A stretch of DNA of 64,000 bases, from NCBI GenBank assembly GCA_023663805.1, contig JAMPGR010000002.1:1-64000 (forward strand), in the 5' to 3' direction. Under the pieces are notes generated by a model. It made no database searches. It was given only the letters and a program-made list of their open reading frames with translations, and had not been told where the DNA came from. The position numbers and the translations under genes are program-made. This document shows, in pieces, positions 7,812-17,029 of this stretch. The stretch comes from Clostridium sp. (GTDB lineage Bacteria > Bacteroidota > Bacteroidia > Bacteroidales > Muribaculaceae). Position 1 is the first letter of the stretch, and every line of letters begins with the position of its first letter.

Positions 7812-8950
7812 ACACCCTCCCACCGACCCCCTGCTATATCGTCTACGAAGAGCGCCTGCGCCGCAATCTCGAACTGATCACGGACGTCGCCCGCCGCGCC
7901 GGAGTCCGGATAATCATGGCCTTCAAGGCCAACGCCCTCTGGCGGACATTCGGAATCATCGCCGAATATAACCGCGACTTCACCGCCAGTTCGCTAAACG
8001 AACTCCGCCTCGGAAACGAGACCCTCGGCGGCGAGGCCCACAGTTACTGCCCCGTCTACACCGACGCGACGATCGACGAGTTTATCTCGCGAAGCTCCCA
8101 CATCACCTTCAACTCGCTCGACCAGGCACACCGCTACGGCACCCGCGCCGCGGCAGCCGGAGTATCCTGCGGACTCAGGGTCAACCCCCGCTGCTCGGTC
8201 ATCGAGACAGACATCTACAACCCTGCCCTCCCCGGATCGCGCTTCGGGGTGAGAGCTGACCGTCTCTCCGTCGAGACACTTCCCGAAGACATCGAGGGAC
8301 TCCACTTCCACGCCCTCTGCGAGTCAGACAGCCACGATCTCGAACGCGTACTCGGAGCATTCGAACAACAGTTCGGCGCGGTTATCGACAGCGGCCGGAT
8401 ACGCTGGGTCAACATGGGCGGAGGCCACCTGATGACGCGCCGGGGATATGACACCGGTCACCTTGTCGCCCTGCTGACCTCGTTCAAGGAGCGTCACCCC
8501 GGCGTCGAGGTCATTCTCGAGCCGGGAAGCGCATGGACCTGGCGGACAGGCGACCTCCATGTCTCGGTTCTCGACCTCGTCGAGAACGACGGAATCCGGA
8601 CGGCCGTCATCGACGCCTCCTTCGCCTGCCATATGCCCGACTGCCTCGAGATGCCCTACAAACCGGCGATCACCGAAGCGCTCCCCGACGACACGTCCGA
8701 CACCCCCTTCCGCTACCGCCTCGGGGGGAATTCCTGCCTCAGCGGCGACTGGGTCGGCGACTGGGTCTTCGACCGCGCCCTCGAGCCGGGCCGGCGCCTG
8801 ACGCTCGAGGATATGAACCACTACACAACCGTCAAGACAACGATGTTCAACGGAATCCAGCATCCGTCGATCTATCTGGTCGACAGCCGCGGAGAAGTCC
8901 GCCTGCTGAGAGAATACACCTTCGAAGACTACAAATCGAGAATGTCATGA
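7808..8950 (+). CDS. nspC: Carboxynorspermidine/carboxyspermidine decarboxylase
   Basis: 380 residues, PLP-dependent alanine-racemase fold. NspC decarboxylates carboxyspermidine or carboxynorspermidine, the last step of the alternative polyamine route used by Bacteroidota. Seen: TPCYIVYEERLRRNLE at the start, IIMAFKANALW (PLP lysine), SSLNELRLG, GLRVNPR, NMGGGHLMT, and the C-terminal half-site LGGNSCLSGDW with the cysteine that completes the active site in the dimer. It starts with GTG at 7808, overlapping the uvrD stop by 4 bases (GTGA), so translation is probably coupled. Its partner, carboxynorspermidine dehydrogenase, is not in the window. Confidence 0.92.
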   Translation: MNTLPPTPCYIVYEERLRRNLELITDVARRAGVRIIMAFKANALWRTFGIIAEYNRDFTASSLNELRLGNETLGGEAHSYCPVYTDATIDEFISRSSHITFNSLDQAHRYGTRAAAAGVSCGLRVNPRCSVIETDIYNPALPGSRFGVRADRLSVETLPEDIEGLHFHALCESDSHDLERVLGAFEQQFGAVIDSGRIRWVNMGGGHLMTRRGYDTGHLVALLTSFKERHPGVEVILEPGSAWTWRTGDLHVSVLDLVENDGIRTAVIDASFACHMPDCLEMPYKPAITEALPDDTSDTPFRYRLGGNSCLSGDWVGDWVFDRALEPGRRLTLEDMNHYTTVKTTMFNGIQHPSIYLVDSRGEVRLLREYTFEDYKSRMS

Positions 8951-9993
8951 ACCCGCAACCAGACAACACCTCCCCCCGCCCCCGCCGTTTCGGCGTGATC
9001 GTCCCGGTCTACAACCGCGTCGACGAAGTCCGCGACCTTCTCGAGAGCCTCCTCGGGCAGAAGGATGACGACTTCGAGGTCATCATTGTCGAGGACGGCT
9101 CGAGCCAGCCCTGCGGCGAGATCTGCGAACAATACCGCTGCCGGGGACTCGACGTCCGCTACTACTATAAGGAGAACGAGGGGCGATCAATCGCCCGCAA
9201 CTACGGAATCGAACGCTGCGACGCCGACTGGCTCCTCTTCTTCGACAGCGACTGTGTCATCCCCGACGGATATTTCCGACGCCTCGGCACCCGCCTCGAC
9301 GCCGAACCGCTCGACTGTTTCGGCGGCCCCGACGCGGCCAACGATTCGTTCACGACGACCCAGAAGGCGATCAACTTCGCGATGACCTCCTTTCTGACGA
9401 CAGGCGGAATCCGAGGCGGAAAGGTCAGTATGGAGAAATTCACCCCGCGGACCTTCAACATGGGGTTCTCGCGGAGGGTCTACGAACGGGTCGGCGGATT
9501 CCGCGAGATGTTCAGCGAGGATATCGACATGTCGACCCGCATACGTCTGGCCGGATTCCGCACAGGCCTCGTCCGCGACGCCTTCGTCTACCACAAACGC
9601 CGCGTCGGTTTCCGGAAATTCTTCCGCCAGGTCTATGTCTTCGGGATGTCGCGCATATCGCTCCACCTGCTCTATCCAGGCTCGATGAAGCCGGTCCATA
9701 TGCTCCCGGCTTTCGCCGTCATCGCCGCAGTCGCGATGCTCGCGATGGCTCTGGCGGTGTCGCCCTGGTGGCTCCTGCCCTTCGGACTGTGGATACTCGC
9801 AATCTTTGTCTCGGCCCTCGCCGAGTCTCGCTCGCTGACGATTGCGTTGAAAGCGGTTCCGGCATCCGTGATCCAGATTGGAGGCTACGGCCTCGGATTC
9901 ATCAACGCCTTCACCCGGAAGATACTCCTCGGCCGGGGCCGCGACATCGAAGAAGAAATTGAAATCCGAAAAGGGAAAAATGAACAACTCTGA
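8947..9993 (+). CDS. Family 2 glycosyltransferase with C-terminal membrane segments
   Basis: 348 residues starting at an ATG that overlaps the nspC stop (ATGA). GT-A core: FGVIVPVYNRVDEVRDLLES at the N-terminus, IIVEDGSS, NEGRSIARNYGIE, WLLFFDSDCVIPDG (metal-binding DxD), then FNMGFSRRVYERVGGF and SEDIDMSTRIRLAG (catalytic ED). Two hydrophobic segments near residues 255-300 (AFAVIAAVAMLAMALAVS and the following WLLPFGLWILAIF) place it at the inner membrane. It would add a sugar to a lipid-linked or surface glycan; donor and acceptor cannot be told. Its 3' end overlaps radC by 14 bases. Confidence 0.88.
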   Translation: MNPQPDNTSPRPRRFGVIVPVYNRVDEVRDLLESLLGQKDDDFEVIIVEDGSSQPCGEICEQYRCRGLDVRYYYKENEGRSIARNYGIERCDADWLLFFDSDCVIPDGYFRRLGTRLDAEPLDCFGGPDAANDSFTTTQKAINFAMTSFLTTGGIRGGKVSMEKFTPRTFNMGFSRRVYERVGGFREMFSEDIDMSTRIRLAGFRTGLVRDAFVYHKRRVGFRKFFRQVYVFGMSRISLHLLYPGSMKPVHMLPAFAVIAAVAMLAMALAVSPWWLLPFGLWILAIFVSALAESRSLTIALKAVPASVIQIGGYGLGFINAFTRKILLGRGRDIEEEIEIRKGKNEQL

Positions 9994-10681
9994 AACACCC
10001 CGCCGCGTCTCCGACATGGCCTCGGACGACCGTCCGCGCGAAAAGGCCCTCCAATACGGTGTCGAGTCGCTGACCGATACCGAACTGATAGCGATTGCTC
10101 TCGGAAGCGGAATCGTCGGCAAATCTGTTATCGATGTCAGCCGCGAGATACTCGCCTCGGTCGGCGACAATCCCGCCCTGCTCCGCCGCATGACACTCCA
10201 GAAACTCCAGAAACAGTTCAAGGGAATCGGTCCGGCAAAGGCAGTCCAGCTTCTGGCCGCAATCGAGCTCGGCGTTCGCGTCCAGTCGAGAGCCTCCTAC
10301 GAGAGTTTCCGCCCTATCAGTTCGTCGAAAGATATCCACGCAATCATGCAGGCGAACGGCAACAAACCGGTAGAGGAGATGTGGGCCCTACTGCTCGACC
10401 GGCGTAACCGTCTGATCCGGCGCGAGATGATCAGCCGAGGCGGCACAGCAGCGACCGTTGTCGACATGAAAGTCATTTTCGCCCACGCGCTCGACCACCT
10501 CGCCAACGGAATCATTCTCGTCCACAACCACCCCTCCGGCAACCTGCGCCCCAGCCCCGAGGATGACCGCCTGACACGCCGCGCAGCCGATGCGGCCAAA
10601 CTCCTCGACATGCGCCTCTTCGACCATCTGATCGTCACGGAAGAGGGATACTACAGCTATGCCGATGAAGGACGCCTCTGA
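9980..10681 (+). CDS. radC: RadC/YicR family JAB-domain protein
   Basis: 233 residues from the ATG at 9980. N-terminal part: RPREKALQYGVESLTDTEL and a helix-hairpin-helix-like stretch (LQKQFKGIGPAKAVQLLA) near residue 75. C-terminal JAB/MPN+ metalloenzyme fold with VHNHPSGNLRPSPEDDRLT, supplying the His-x-His and Asp ligands, and LLDMRLFDHLIVTEEGYYSY. The family was named for a repair role in E. coli that later work did not support; its substrate is unknown. It overlaps the GT2 gene upstream by 14 bases and trmN6 downstream by 23. Confidence 0.92.
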   Translation: MNNSETPRRVSDMASDDRPREKALQYGVESLTDTELIAIALGSGIVGKSVIDVSREILASVGDNPALLRRMTLQKLQKQFKGIGPAKAVQLLAAIELGVRVQSRASYESFRPISSSKDIHAIMQANGNKPVEEMWALLLDRRNRLIRREMISRGGTAATVVDMKVIFAHALDHLANGIILVHNHPSGNLRPSPEDDRLTRRAADAAKLLDMRLFDHLIVTEEGYYSYADEGRL

Positions 10682-11399
10682 CAACCGCCGACAGACTTCG
10701 TTCCGCTTCAAACGGTTCGCCGTCGCCGACAGCCGTTCGGCGATGAAGATCGGGACAGACGGCGTCCTGCTCGGCGCCTGGGCGACGGTCGAAGAGGGTG
10801 TCGAGGCCTGGGATGTCGGCGCGGGTTCTGGTGTAATCTCCCTGATGCTGGCCCAGCGCGGGGCTGCCACGGTCACTGCCGTCGAGATCGACCCCGGAGC
10901 GGCAGCCGACCTTCGCGACAACGCCGCCGCCTCCCCGTGGCCCGGAAGAATCCTGTCAGTCGAAGGTGACTTCCGACGTCTCTGGCACGAACTGCCCGCG
11001 CCCGGTCTGATTGTCAGCAATCCCCCCTTCTTCGACGAGGCTCTCCGCTCCCCAGACCCCGGCCGAGCCGCCGCACGTCACGAGGGGAGCCTGACCTTCG
11101 CCGACATTTTCCGTGCTGCCGGCCAGCGGCTCCCGGAGGGGGGACGCCTCTCCCTCGCCGCCCCCTTCCGCCGGCTCGACGACCTCGTTTTCGAAGCGGA
11201 ACTCTCGAGGCTCCGCCCCGAGCGGATCGCCCGCGTCGTGACGACCGAAGGGAAACCCGCGCGTCGGGTCCTGATCGAATTCCGGAAGAGCGCGGTCGCG
11301 ATCGCCGCGGCCGAAGAGACCCTGACAATCCGCCTCGCCGACGGTTCTTTCTCCGACAGATACCACCAATTGTGTAACGAATTCTATCTCAAATTATGA
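10659..11399 (+). CDS. trmN6: tRNA1(Val) (adenine-37-N6)-methyltransferase
   Basis: 246 residues (245 or 244 from inner starts). SAM-dependent methyltransferase of the YfiC/TrmN6 group, which methylates A37 of tRNA1(Val). Seen: FRFKRFAVADSRSAMKIGTDGVLLGAWA at the start (quoted in parts: FKRFAV, MKIGTDGVLLGAW), SAM-binding DVGAGSGVISLMLAQ, the acidic VEIDPGAAAD, and the N6-adenine signature SNPPFF. The start overlaps radC by 23 bases and the stop overlaps the CPBP gene by 4 (ATGA). Confidence 0.85.
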   Translation: MPMKDASDNRRQTSFRFKRFAVADSRSAMKIGTDGVLLGAWATVEEGVEAWDVGAGSGVISLMLAQRGAATVTAVEIDPGAAADLRDNAAASPWPGRILSVEGDFRRLWHELPAPGLIVSNPPFFDEALRSPDPGRAAARHEGSLTFADIFRAAGQRLPEGGRLSLAAPFRRLDDLVFEAELSRLRPERIARVVTTEGKPARRVLIEFRKSAVAIAAAEETLTIRLADGSFSDRYHQLCNEFYLKL

Positions 11400-12304
11400 A
11401 CAACAATAATCCGCTTCTGCAGCCCGGGCCCGCCGCGACCTCCGGCCCGTATTGTTTTACCGTCCCGTTCGCCAGACGAATCCTCTTTTTCATCCTGATT
11501 GCCGCCGCCTCGCTGCTTGTCATGGCCCTGGCAATGATCCCCTTCGCCGGGGAGACTACGGTCCGGTCGCTCCGCGTCATGACCGTCATCCAGGATCTTT
11601 TCCTCTTTATCCTCCCCCCGGTCGCGACAGCCGTTGTCATCTCGCGCCGCCCGGCGTCGCTACTGGCCGTCGACCGCGGCGTCGGCCCCCTGACGCTGCT
11701 GCTGGCTGCCGCCGGACTGATTGTCTCGATTCCGGCGATGAACATGATCGTCGAATGGAACGAATCGCTGACGCTTCCCGAGTCGCTAGCCGGCCTCGAG
11801 GAGCGGTTGCGCGCGATGGAAGAAGCCGCCCGCGACGCGGTCCTTCTTCTGATGGGTGACCATAACGCCGGATCGTTCATAATGGCCGTGCTGATTATGG
11901 GGATCATGGCCGGACTGAGCGAGGAACTCTTCTTCCGCGCCGGAATCCAGCGTCTGCTCTCGACCGGACCGGTCAACCCCCACGTTGCCATCTGGCTGAC
12001 GGCGTTCATCTTCAGCGCGATCCACATGCAGTTCTACGGCTTCGTCCCCCGCCTTCTGCTCGGAGCCTACTTCGGCTATCTGCTCTGGTGGAGCGGGTCG
12101 GTCTGGCTTCCCGTCGCGATCCACGCCCTGAACAACACGATGGTCATCATCGGCGAATTCACAGCCGGAGCCGACGGCACTAACGCTGTCGACACAATCG
12201 GAACCGGCGGGTCGTCGGCCGACATCCTGACGGTGTGCGCCAGTGTCGCCGCCTTCGCCGCGACAATACTTCTGCTCAGGCGGAGAGCACGCCGGTCGTC
12301 GTGA
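11396..12304 (+). CDS. CPBP-family intramembrane metalloprotease
   Basis: 302 residues with about seven hydrophobic helices. The family signature is complete: AGLSEELFFRAGIQRLL (EExxxR), FIFSAIHMQFYGFVPRLLLG (FxxxH), and AIHALNNTMV (HxxxN/D). These residues form the zinc-dependent active site in the Rce1-like ABI/CPBP family. Bacterial members process membrane peptides or are involved in bacteriocin self-immunity, but most have no known substrate, and none is suggested here. Its ATG overlaps the trmN6 stop. Confidence 0.88.
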   Translation: MNNNNPLLQPGPAATSGPYCFTVPFARRILFFILIAAASLLVMALAMIPFAGETTVRSLRVMTVIQDLFLFILPPVATAVVISRRPASLLAVDRGVGPLTLLLAAAGLIVSIPAMNMIVEWNESLTLPESLAGLEERLRAMEEAARDAVLLLMGDHNAGSFIMAVLIMGIMAGLSEELFFRAGIQRLLSTGPVNPHVAIWLTAFIFSAIHMQFYGFVPRLLLGAYFGYLLWWSGSVWLPVAIHALNNTMVIIGEFTAGADGTNAVDTIGTGGSSADILTVCASVAAFAATILLLRRRARRSS

Positions 12305-12360
12305 CGAACCATAGTCGCAGACAGATTGTTCTATCTGTGACCCCATGTTTCAACACGACT

Positions 12361-13764
12361 ATGCACGATACCGAACACAACACACCTTCGGCCCGGGAGC
12401 CAGAGCACAGCATTTTCTACGCTGCCCGCCAGACCCTGCGCCACTATGCCTCGGGAGGCAATGTATTGATGGCCGCAACACTGCTGGCCCTGATCGTAGC
12501 GAACATTCCCGGCCTGAACACCCTCTACGACGACTTCTGGCAGCAGGAGATCCGCCTCCAGGTCGGGTCGTTCAACCTCTTCAGCCACGACGGCCATCCG
12601 ATGTCGATGCTCGCGTTCATCAACGACGCCCTGATGGCGATATTCTTTTTTTCGATCGGCCTCGAGATCAAACGCGAGATTCTCGTCGGCGAACTCGCCT
12701 CGTTCCGCCAGGCACTGTTGCCGATCATGGGTGCGTTCGGCGGCATGGTCCTCCCGGTCGCGATCTTCTTTATGATGAGCAGCGGAACCGACTATTCCGA
12801 CGGAGCGGCAATTCCGATGGCGACCGACATCGCCTTCTCCCTCGGTGTTCTGGCGATTCTCGGCAGCCGCGTTCCGGTCAGCCTGAAGGTGTTCCTGACG
12901 ACCCTTGCGGTCGTTGACGACATCGGCGGAATAATCGTGATCGCCCTGTTCTACTCGGGCCATATCAACGCCCTCTACCTCCTTGTCGCCGCCGGACTGT
13001 TCGGCGTTCTCCTGCTCGGGTCGCGCATGAAGATAAAGAGCAAGATGTTCTACGTCGGGATCGGCGGTGTCATCTGGTTTCTCTTCCTCAACAGCGGAAT
13101 CCACCCGACGATAGCCGGCGTCCTCGTTGCCCTCTGCGTCCCGGCAACGCCGGTCTATCCCCCGAAAAAATACATAAAAAAAATTCGCCGGGCTATCTCT
13201 AATTTCCGGTCAGACGACGACGAGAGCCTCAGCGCACTGACAATTCTCGACAAGAACAAACTCGACTGGCTGAAACAGATCGAATCGGCTTCCGACAAGG
13301 TGATCTCCCCGCTCCAGGACATGGAAGACACGCTCCATCCGGTTGTCAACTATCTGATTGTCCCCCTCTTCGCCTTCGCCAACGCCGGAATCTGCCTCGC
13401 CGGTCTCGACCCGGCGTCGATCGTCGAGGGAATCTCGCTGGCGATTATCCTCGGCCTCGTCGTCGGGAAATTCGTCGGGATTCTCGGATTCTCCTGGCTG
13501 ACGGTCCGCCTCGGATGGGCTCCGATGCCCGAGCGCTGCGACTGGCGGATGATGGCATCCGTCTCCCTTCTCGGCGGCATCGGCTTCACGGTCTCGCTGT
13601 TCATCGCGAACCTGACGTTCGTCTCCGGTGGCGCGGCAGCGGCTGCGCTCCTCGGCCAGGCCAAACTCGGAATTATCGTCGGATCGCTTCTCGCCGGGGT
13701 CGGCGGGTTCGTTCTTCTGAACCGTTTTCTGCCTCGCGAACCCCAGGTCGAACCCGAAGACTGA
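12361..13764 (+). CDS. nhaA: Na+/H+ antiporter NhaA
   Basis: 467 residues from the ATG at 12361, 56 bases after the CPBP gene and probably the last gene of the uvrD run. Inner-membrane antiporter exchanging Na+ for protons. Seen: NDALMAIFFFSIGLEIKREI, GAAIPMATDIAFSLGVLAILG, TLAVVDDIGGIIVIALFYS (the paired Asp-Asp of the ion-binding site), NSGIHPTIAGVLVAL and FANAGICLAG. A charged loop of about 55 residues (KKYIKKIRRAISNFRSDDDE) is longer than in E. coli NhaA, as is common in Bacteroidota. Confidence 0.93.
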   Translation: MHDTEHNTPSAREPEHSIFYAARQTLRHYASGGNVLMAATLLALIVANIPGLNTLYDDFWQQEIRLQVGSFNLFSHDGHPMSMLAFINDALMAIFFFSIGLEIKREILVGELASFRQALLPIMGAFGGMVLPVAIFFMMSSGTDYSDGAAIPMATDIAFSLGVLAILGSRVPVSLKVFLTTLAVVDDIGGIIVIALFYSGHINALYLLVAAGLFGVLLLGSRMKIKSKMFYVGIGGVIWFLFLNSGIHPTIAGVLVALCVPATPVYPPKKYIKKIRRAISNFRSDDDESLSALTILDKNKLDWLKQIESASDKVISPLQDMEDTLHPVVNYLIVPLFAFANAGICLAGLDPASIVEGISLAIILGLVVGKFVGILGFSWLTVRLGWAPMPERCDWRMMASVSLLGGIGFTVSLFIANLTFVSGGAAAAALLGQAKLGIIVGSLLAGVGGFVLLNRFLPREPQVEPED

Positions 13765-13944
13765 AGTTTTAACAACAAATAACAGGGCGAAATGTTAATT
13801 TTATCACAATTTTTTGTTAATTTTGACCTTTGAATTGGAAAGGATGCCGAAAGCGGCATTCCGACCCAACAATTGACCCCCTCCGGGCGTTAACATAGTA
13901 TAATAATTTTTAACGGCTCGACGTAGCCTGCGAAACGACTGATA

Positions 13945-15411
13945 ATGAAGAAATCGACAATCTGGTTTTTAACCGTAATCATGGCTCTGACGCTGACCGG
14001 CCTGCTTTATATGCAGATCAGTTACATGAAGAACATGATCAGGATGCGCGAGGACCAATTCACCGAAGGGGTCCGGCGCAGTCTGTGGATGGTCGTGTCG
14101 TCGCTCGAGCAGGACGAGACGAAACACTATCTCGAGACCGACTTCTCGATGCTCGAGACCAGCGTCCTGCCGAAAATCGAGGCCCCCGGAATCGGAGGAA
14201 TCGACAACTCCCGGACAAATTCTCCCGAACTGTCGCTCGACCGTTCGGCCGCCCGCTACCGCTCGATGCAGGATGTGCTCCGGAGCCAGTATCTCTACCA
14301 GCGCGGGTTGTTGAACGAAGTTATCCTGAATATACTGAACCAGTCGCGCAACCGCCCGGTTCGCGAACGCGCCGACTCTGCCAGCGTCGAACACTATCTC
14401 GAGGAGGCCCTCTCGAACAACGGCCTCGACATCCCCTTCGAGTTTGCGGTAGTCAGCCGGAACGGAACCCCCTTCTACCAGACCGCCGGCTACGACCAGG
14501 CCGCCGCAACCCGCAGCGAGGTCTACACCCAGACCCTCTTCCCGAACGACGTCCAACCCCGCCTGAACTCCCTGCGAATCTGGTTCCCGACGAAGAAAGA
14601 CTATATCTACTCGTCGATCCGCTTCATGATTCCGTCGTTCCTGTTCAGTTTCATCCTCCTGCTGATGTTCATCTACACGATCGTCGTCGCTTTCCGCCAG
14701 AAGAAACTGACCGAGATGAAGAACGACTTCATCAACAACATGACCCACGAGTTCAAGACCCCGATATCGAGCATATCGCTCGCCGCCCAGATGCTCGAGG
14801 ACAACTCTGTCAGGAAATCGCCGGCGATGCTCCAGCATATCTCGACGGTCATCAACGACGAGACGAAACGCCTGCGGTTCCAGGTCGAGAAGGTCCTCCA
14901 GATGTCGATGTTCGACCGCCAGAGGGCGACCCTGCGCCTCCAGGTCATCGACGCCAACGTCGCGATCGCGAACATAACCCACACCTTCAAACTGAAAGTC
15001 GAAAAATACGGCGGCAGCATCGACGCAGTTCTCGACGCCGAGGATGCCGAGGTCAACGTCGACGAGATGCACTTTACGAACGTTATCTTCAACCTCCTCG
15101 ACAACGCCGTCAAATATCGCCGCGAGGATGTCCCCCTGAAACTGGTCGTCACCTCCAGGGACCTCCCCGACCGCCGTCTCCAGATCACAATCGAAGACAA
15201 CGGAATCGGAATCCGGAAGGATGACCTGAAAAAAATATTCGAGAAATTCTATCGCGTCCCGACTGGGAACCGCCACGATGTCAAAGGATTCGGCCTCGGC
15301 CTGGCTTATGTCAGGAAGATGGTCGGCGAACTCGGCGGCGAAATCTCGGTCGAAAGCGAACTCAATGTCGGAACAAAATTCAAAATCATACTACCACTCA
15401 CTAAAAACTGA
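13945..15411 (+). CDS. rprX: Sensor histidine kinase, RprX-like
   Basis: 488 residues. A membrane segment near the N-terminus (TIWFLTVIMALTLTGLLYMQ), a periplasmic domain of about 200 residues, and a second segment (FLFSFILLLMFIYTIVVAF, near 235-253). Then HisKA with MTHEFKTPISSISLAAQML (phospho-acceptor His) and HATPase_c with NLLDNAVKYR (N box), IEDNGIGI (G1), FEKFYRV and GFGLGLAYV (G2). Membrane layout and the following regulator match RprX/RprY of Bacteroides and Porphyromonas, linked to stress and nutrient response. Stimulus unknown. A TAATTTTG at 13818-13825 could be the -7 box of a long-leader promoter. Confidence 0.85.
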   Translation: MKKSTIWFLTVIMALTLTGLLYMQISYMKNMIRMREDQFTEGVRRSLWMVVSSLEQDETKHYLETDFSMLETSVLPKIEAPGIGGIDNSRTNSPELSLDRSAARYRSMQDVLRSQYLYQRGLLNEVILNILNQSRNRPVRERADSASVEHYLEEALSNNGLDIPFEFAVVSRNGTPFYQTAGYDQAAATRSEVYTQTLFPNDVQPRLNSLRIWFPTKKDYIYSSIRFMIPSFLFSFILLLMFIYTIVVAFRQKKLTEMKNDFINNMTHEFKTPISSISLAAQMLEDNSVRKSPAMLQHISTVINDETKRLRFQVEKVLQMSMFDRQRATLRLQVIDANVAIANITHTFKLKVEKYGGSIDAVLDAEDAEVNVDEMHFTNVIFNLLDNAVKYRREDVPLKLVVTSRDLPDRRLQITIEDNGIGIRKDDLKKIFEKFYRVPTGNRHDVKGFGLGLAYVRKMVGELGGEISVESELNVGTKFKIILPLTKN

Positions 15412-15416
15412 AAATT

Positions 15417-16124
15417 ATGGAAGACCGTTTGCGTATATTGTTGTGTGAGGATGACGAAAATCTCGGCATGCTCCTCCGCGAATATCTCCAGGCGAAAGGC
15501 TACAACGCCGATCTCTTCGCCGACGGTGACAGTGGCTACAAGGCTTTCCTGAAAGGAAAATACGACCTCTGTGTGCTCGATGTCATGATGCCGAAGAAAG
15601 ACGGCTTCGCTCTGGCCCAGGAAATCCGCACAGTCAACTCCGAAGTGCCGATCATCTTCCTGACGGCCAAGTCGCTCAAAGACGACATCCTCGAGGGGTT
15701 CAAGATCGGAGCCGACGACTACATCACGAAGCCCTTCTCGATGGAGGAACTCGTGTTCCGTATCGAAGCGATCCTGCGCCGTGTCAAAGGTAAGAAAGGT
15801 AAAGAAATCACGATGTACAAGATCGGAAAGTTCACCTTCGACACCCAGAAACAGGTTCTGATGATCGACGACAAGGTAACGAAACTGACAACAAAGGAGT
15901 CGGAACTCCTGAGCCTTCTCTGCGCCCATGTCAACGAAATCCTCGAACGCAACTTCGCCCTGAAGACAATCTGGATCGACGACAACTACTTCAACGCCCG
16001 CAGCATGGATGTCTACATCACGAAACTGCGCAAGCACCTGAAGGATGACCCTTCGATCGAGATCATCAACATCCACGGCAAGGGCTACAAACTGATTGCC
16101 CCCGACGTCGAAGCTGAAGGCTGA
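15417..16124 (+). CDS. rprY: OmpR-family response regulator, RprY-like
   Basis: 235 residues, 5 bases after rprX. Receiver domain: LLCEDDENLGMLLREYL (acidic pocket), LCVLDVMMPKKDG (phospho-acceptor Asp), IIFLTAKS and DDYITKPFS (conserved Lys). C-terminal winged helix from about residue 130: LTTKESELLSLLC and SMDVYITKLRKHLKDDPSIE (recognition helix). It should be phosphorylated by the upstream kinase and bind promoter DNA. A strong terminator follows at 16156. Confidence 0.9.
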   Translation: MEDRLRILLCEDDENLGMLLREYLQAKGYNADLFADGDSGYKAFLKGKYDLCVLDVMMPKKDGFALAQEIRTVNSEVPIIFLTAKSLKDDILEGFKIGADDYITKPFSMEELVFRIEAILRRVKGKKGKEITMYKIGKFTFDTQKQVLMIDDKVTKLTTKESELLSLLCAHVNEILERNFALKTIWIDDNYFNARSMDVYITKLRKHLKDDPSIEIINIHGKGYKLIAPDVEAEG

Positions 16125-16155
16125 CACAACGACATCGCCATACCCCCCCCATTTT

Positions 16156-16188
16156 CTCCCCGGCGCTGTGGCGCCGGGGAGATTTTTT
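16156..16188 (+). terminator. Terminator of rprX-rprY
   Basis: CTCCCCGGCGC (16156-16166), four-base loop, GCGCCGGGGAG (16171-16181), then A and six T. A perfect 11-base stem. Confidence 0.92.
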
Positions 16189-16217
16189 AGGGCTACTTCT
16201 GACAAACAACATTGTTG

Positions 16218-16957
16218 TTACTCAATCAACAGATAATTCGCACTTCTGCCACCTTCGCCGCTGTCGCGAAGCATTCCCTTTCGGATCAGATCGTTTATGT
16301 CGCGCAGGGCTGTATCCTGGGAACAGCGGCAAATTTTCGCCCATTTGGAGGTTGTCAACTTCCCTTCGAACCCGTCCCAAAGACGGTTCAAAACCTTACG
16401 CTGGCGCTCGTTTACGGCGACAGCACGGAAGCGGTCCCACCAGGCCGCTTTCCGAAGTATACGCTCGATGGTCGCTGACGTTCTGACGACTGCATCTTCC
16501 AGCGTCCCGAGAAACCATAGTATCCATTCGGTTATATCGAGATTTCCTTTCTGGGTTCGTTCGAGAATATCGTAATACCCTTTTTTATTACGGTTTATCT
16601 CAGCCGACATGCTGTAATAACGGGGCGATCCATCATCCATACGCGAAAGGAGCATATCCGCCAGGGTCCGGCTTGTCCGGCCGTTGCCGTCGTCGAAGGG
16701 ATGGATCGTGACAAACCACAGATGGACAACTGCAGCCATTACAACAGGCGACAGCCGGGCCGTGTTGCACCAGTCAATCAAACGCGTTCATACTGTCCGC
16801 GCTGGTCGAACCCGAGCATCGACATCCGGCCGGTCAACTGCCCGTGGAGCATCGCGAGTCGTCCAAAAGGCTCGAGGAGCGACTCTGAATCCCATCGGAA
16901 TTCAGGCCAGTCGCTTCGCTGCCATATATATGTTCTGTGATTTTCCGTGCGTCTCAT
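16218..16957 (-). pseudogene. Fic-family protein gene with internal deletion and frameshift
   Basis: The 5' piece (ATG at 16957 to TGA at 16778-16780, 59 codons) encodes the start of a DUF4172-type Fic N-domain (YIWQRSDWPEFRWDSESLL). A second frame (16781 to 16218, 187 codons from a TTG) resumes at a helix just before the Fic core and includes the motif HPFDDGNGRTSRT (HPFx[DE]GNGRxxR), then a C-terminal winged helix (SQDTALRDINDLIRKGMLR). The roughly 130 residues normally between these pieces are missing, including the inhibitory-helix motif ([ST]xxxEG) that keeps Fic AMP-transferases quiet. The TTG overlaps the TGA (TTGA), so a restarted short Fic protein is possible. Most likely a decaying gene. 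Confidence 0.8.
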
Positions 16958-16961
16958 GGCG

Positions 16962-16993
16962 CAAAATTAGCGGTTTGCGGCGAAAAAAGCAAA
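16962..16993 (-). promoter_or_regulatory. Promoter of the broken fic gene
   Basis: On the minus strand: TTTG (complement of 16990-16993), 20 bases, TAATTTTG (complement of 16962-16969). The ATG at 16957 begins 4 bases after the -7 box, so transcription should start at or within the start codon. Confidence 0.65.
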
Positions 16994-17029
16994 TATTCAC
17001 CGCAAATTTACGGCGAATAGGCCCCGAAT

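Noticed and set aside
13969-15276. 435-codon open frame opposite rprX
   Set aside because: Shadow of a histidine kinase with all its motifs; no recognisable domain on the minus strand.
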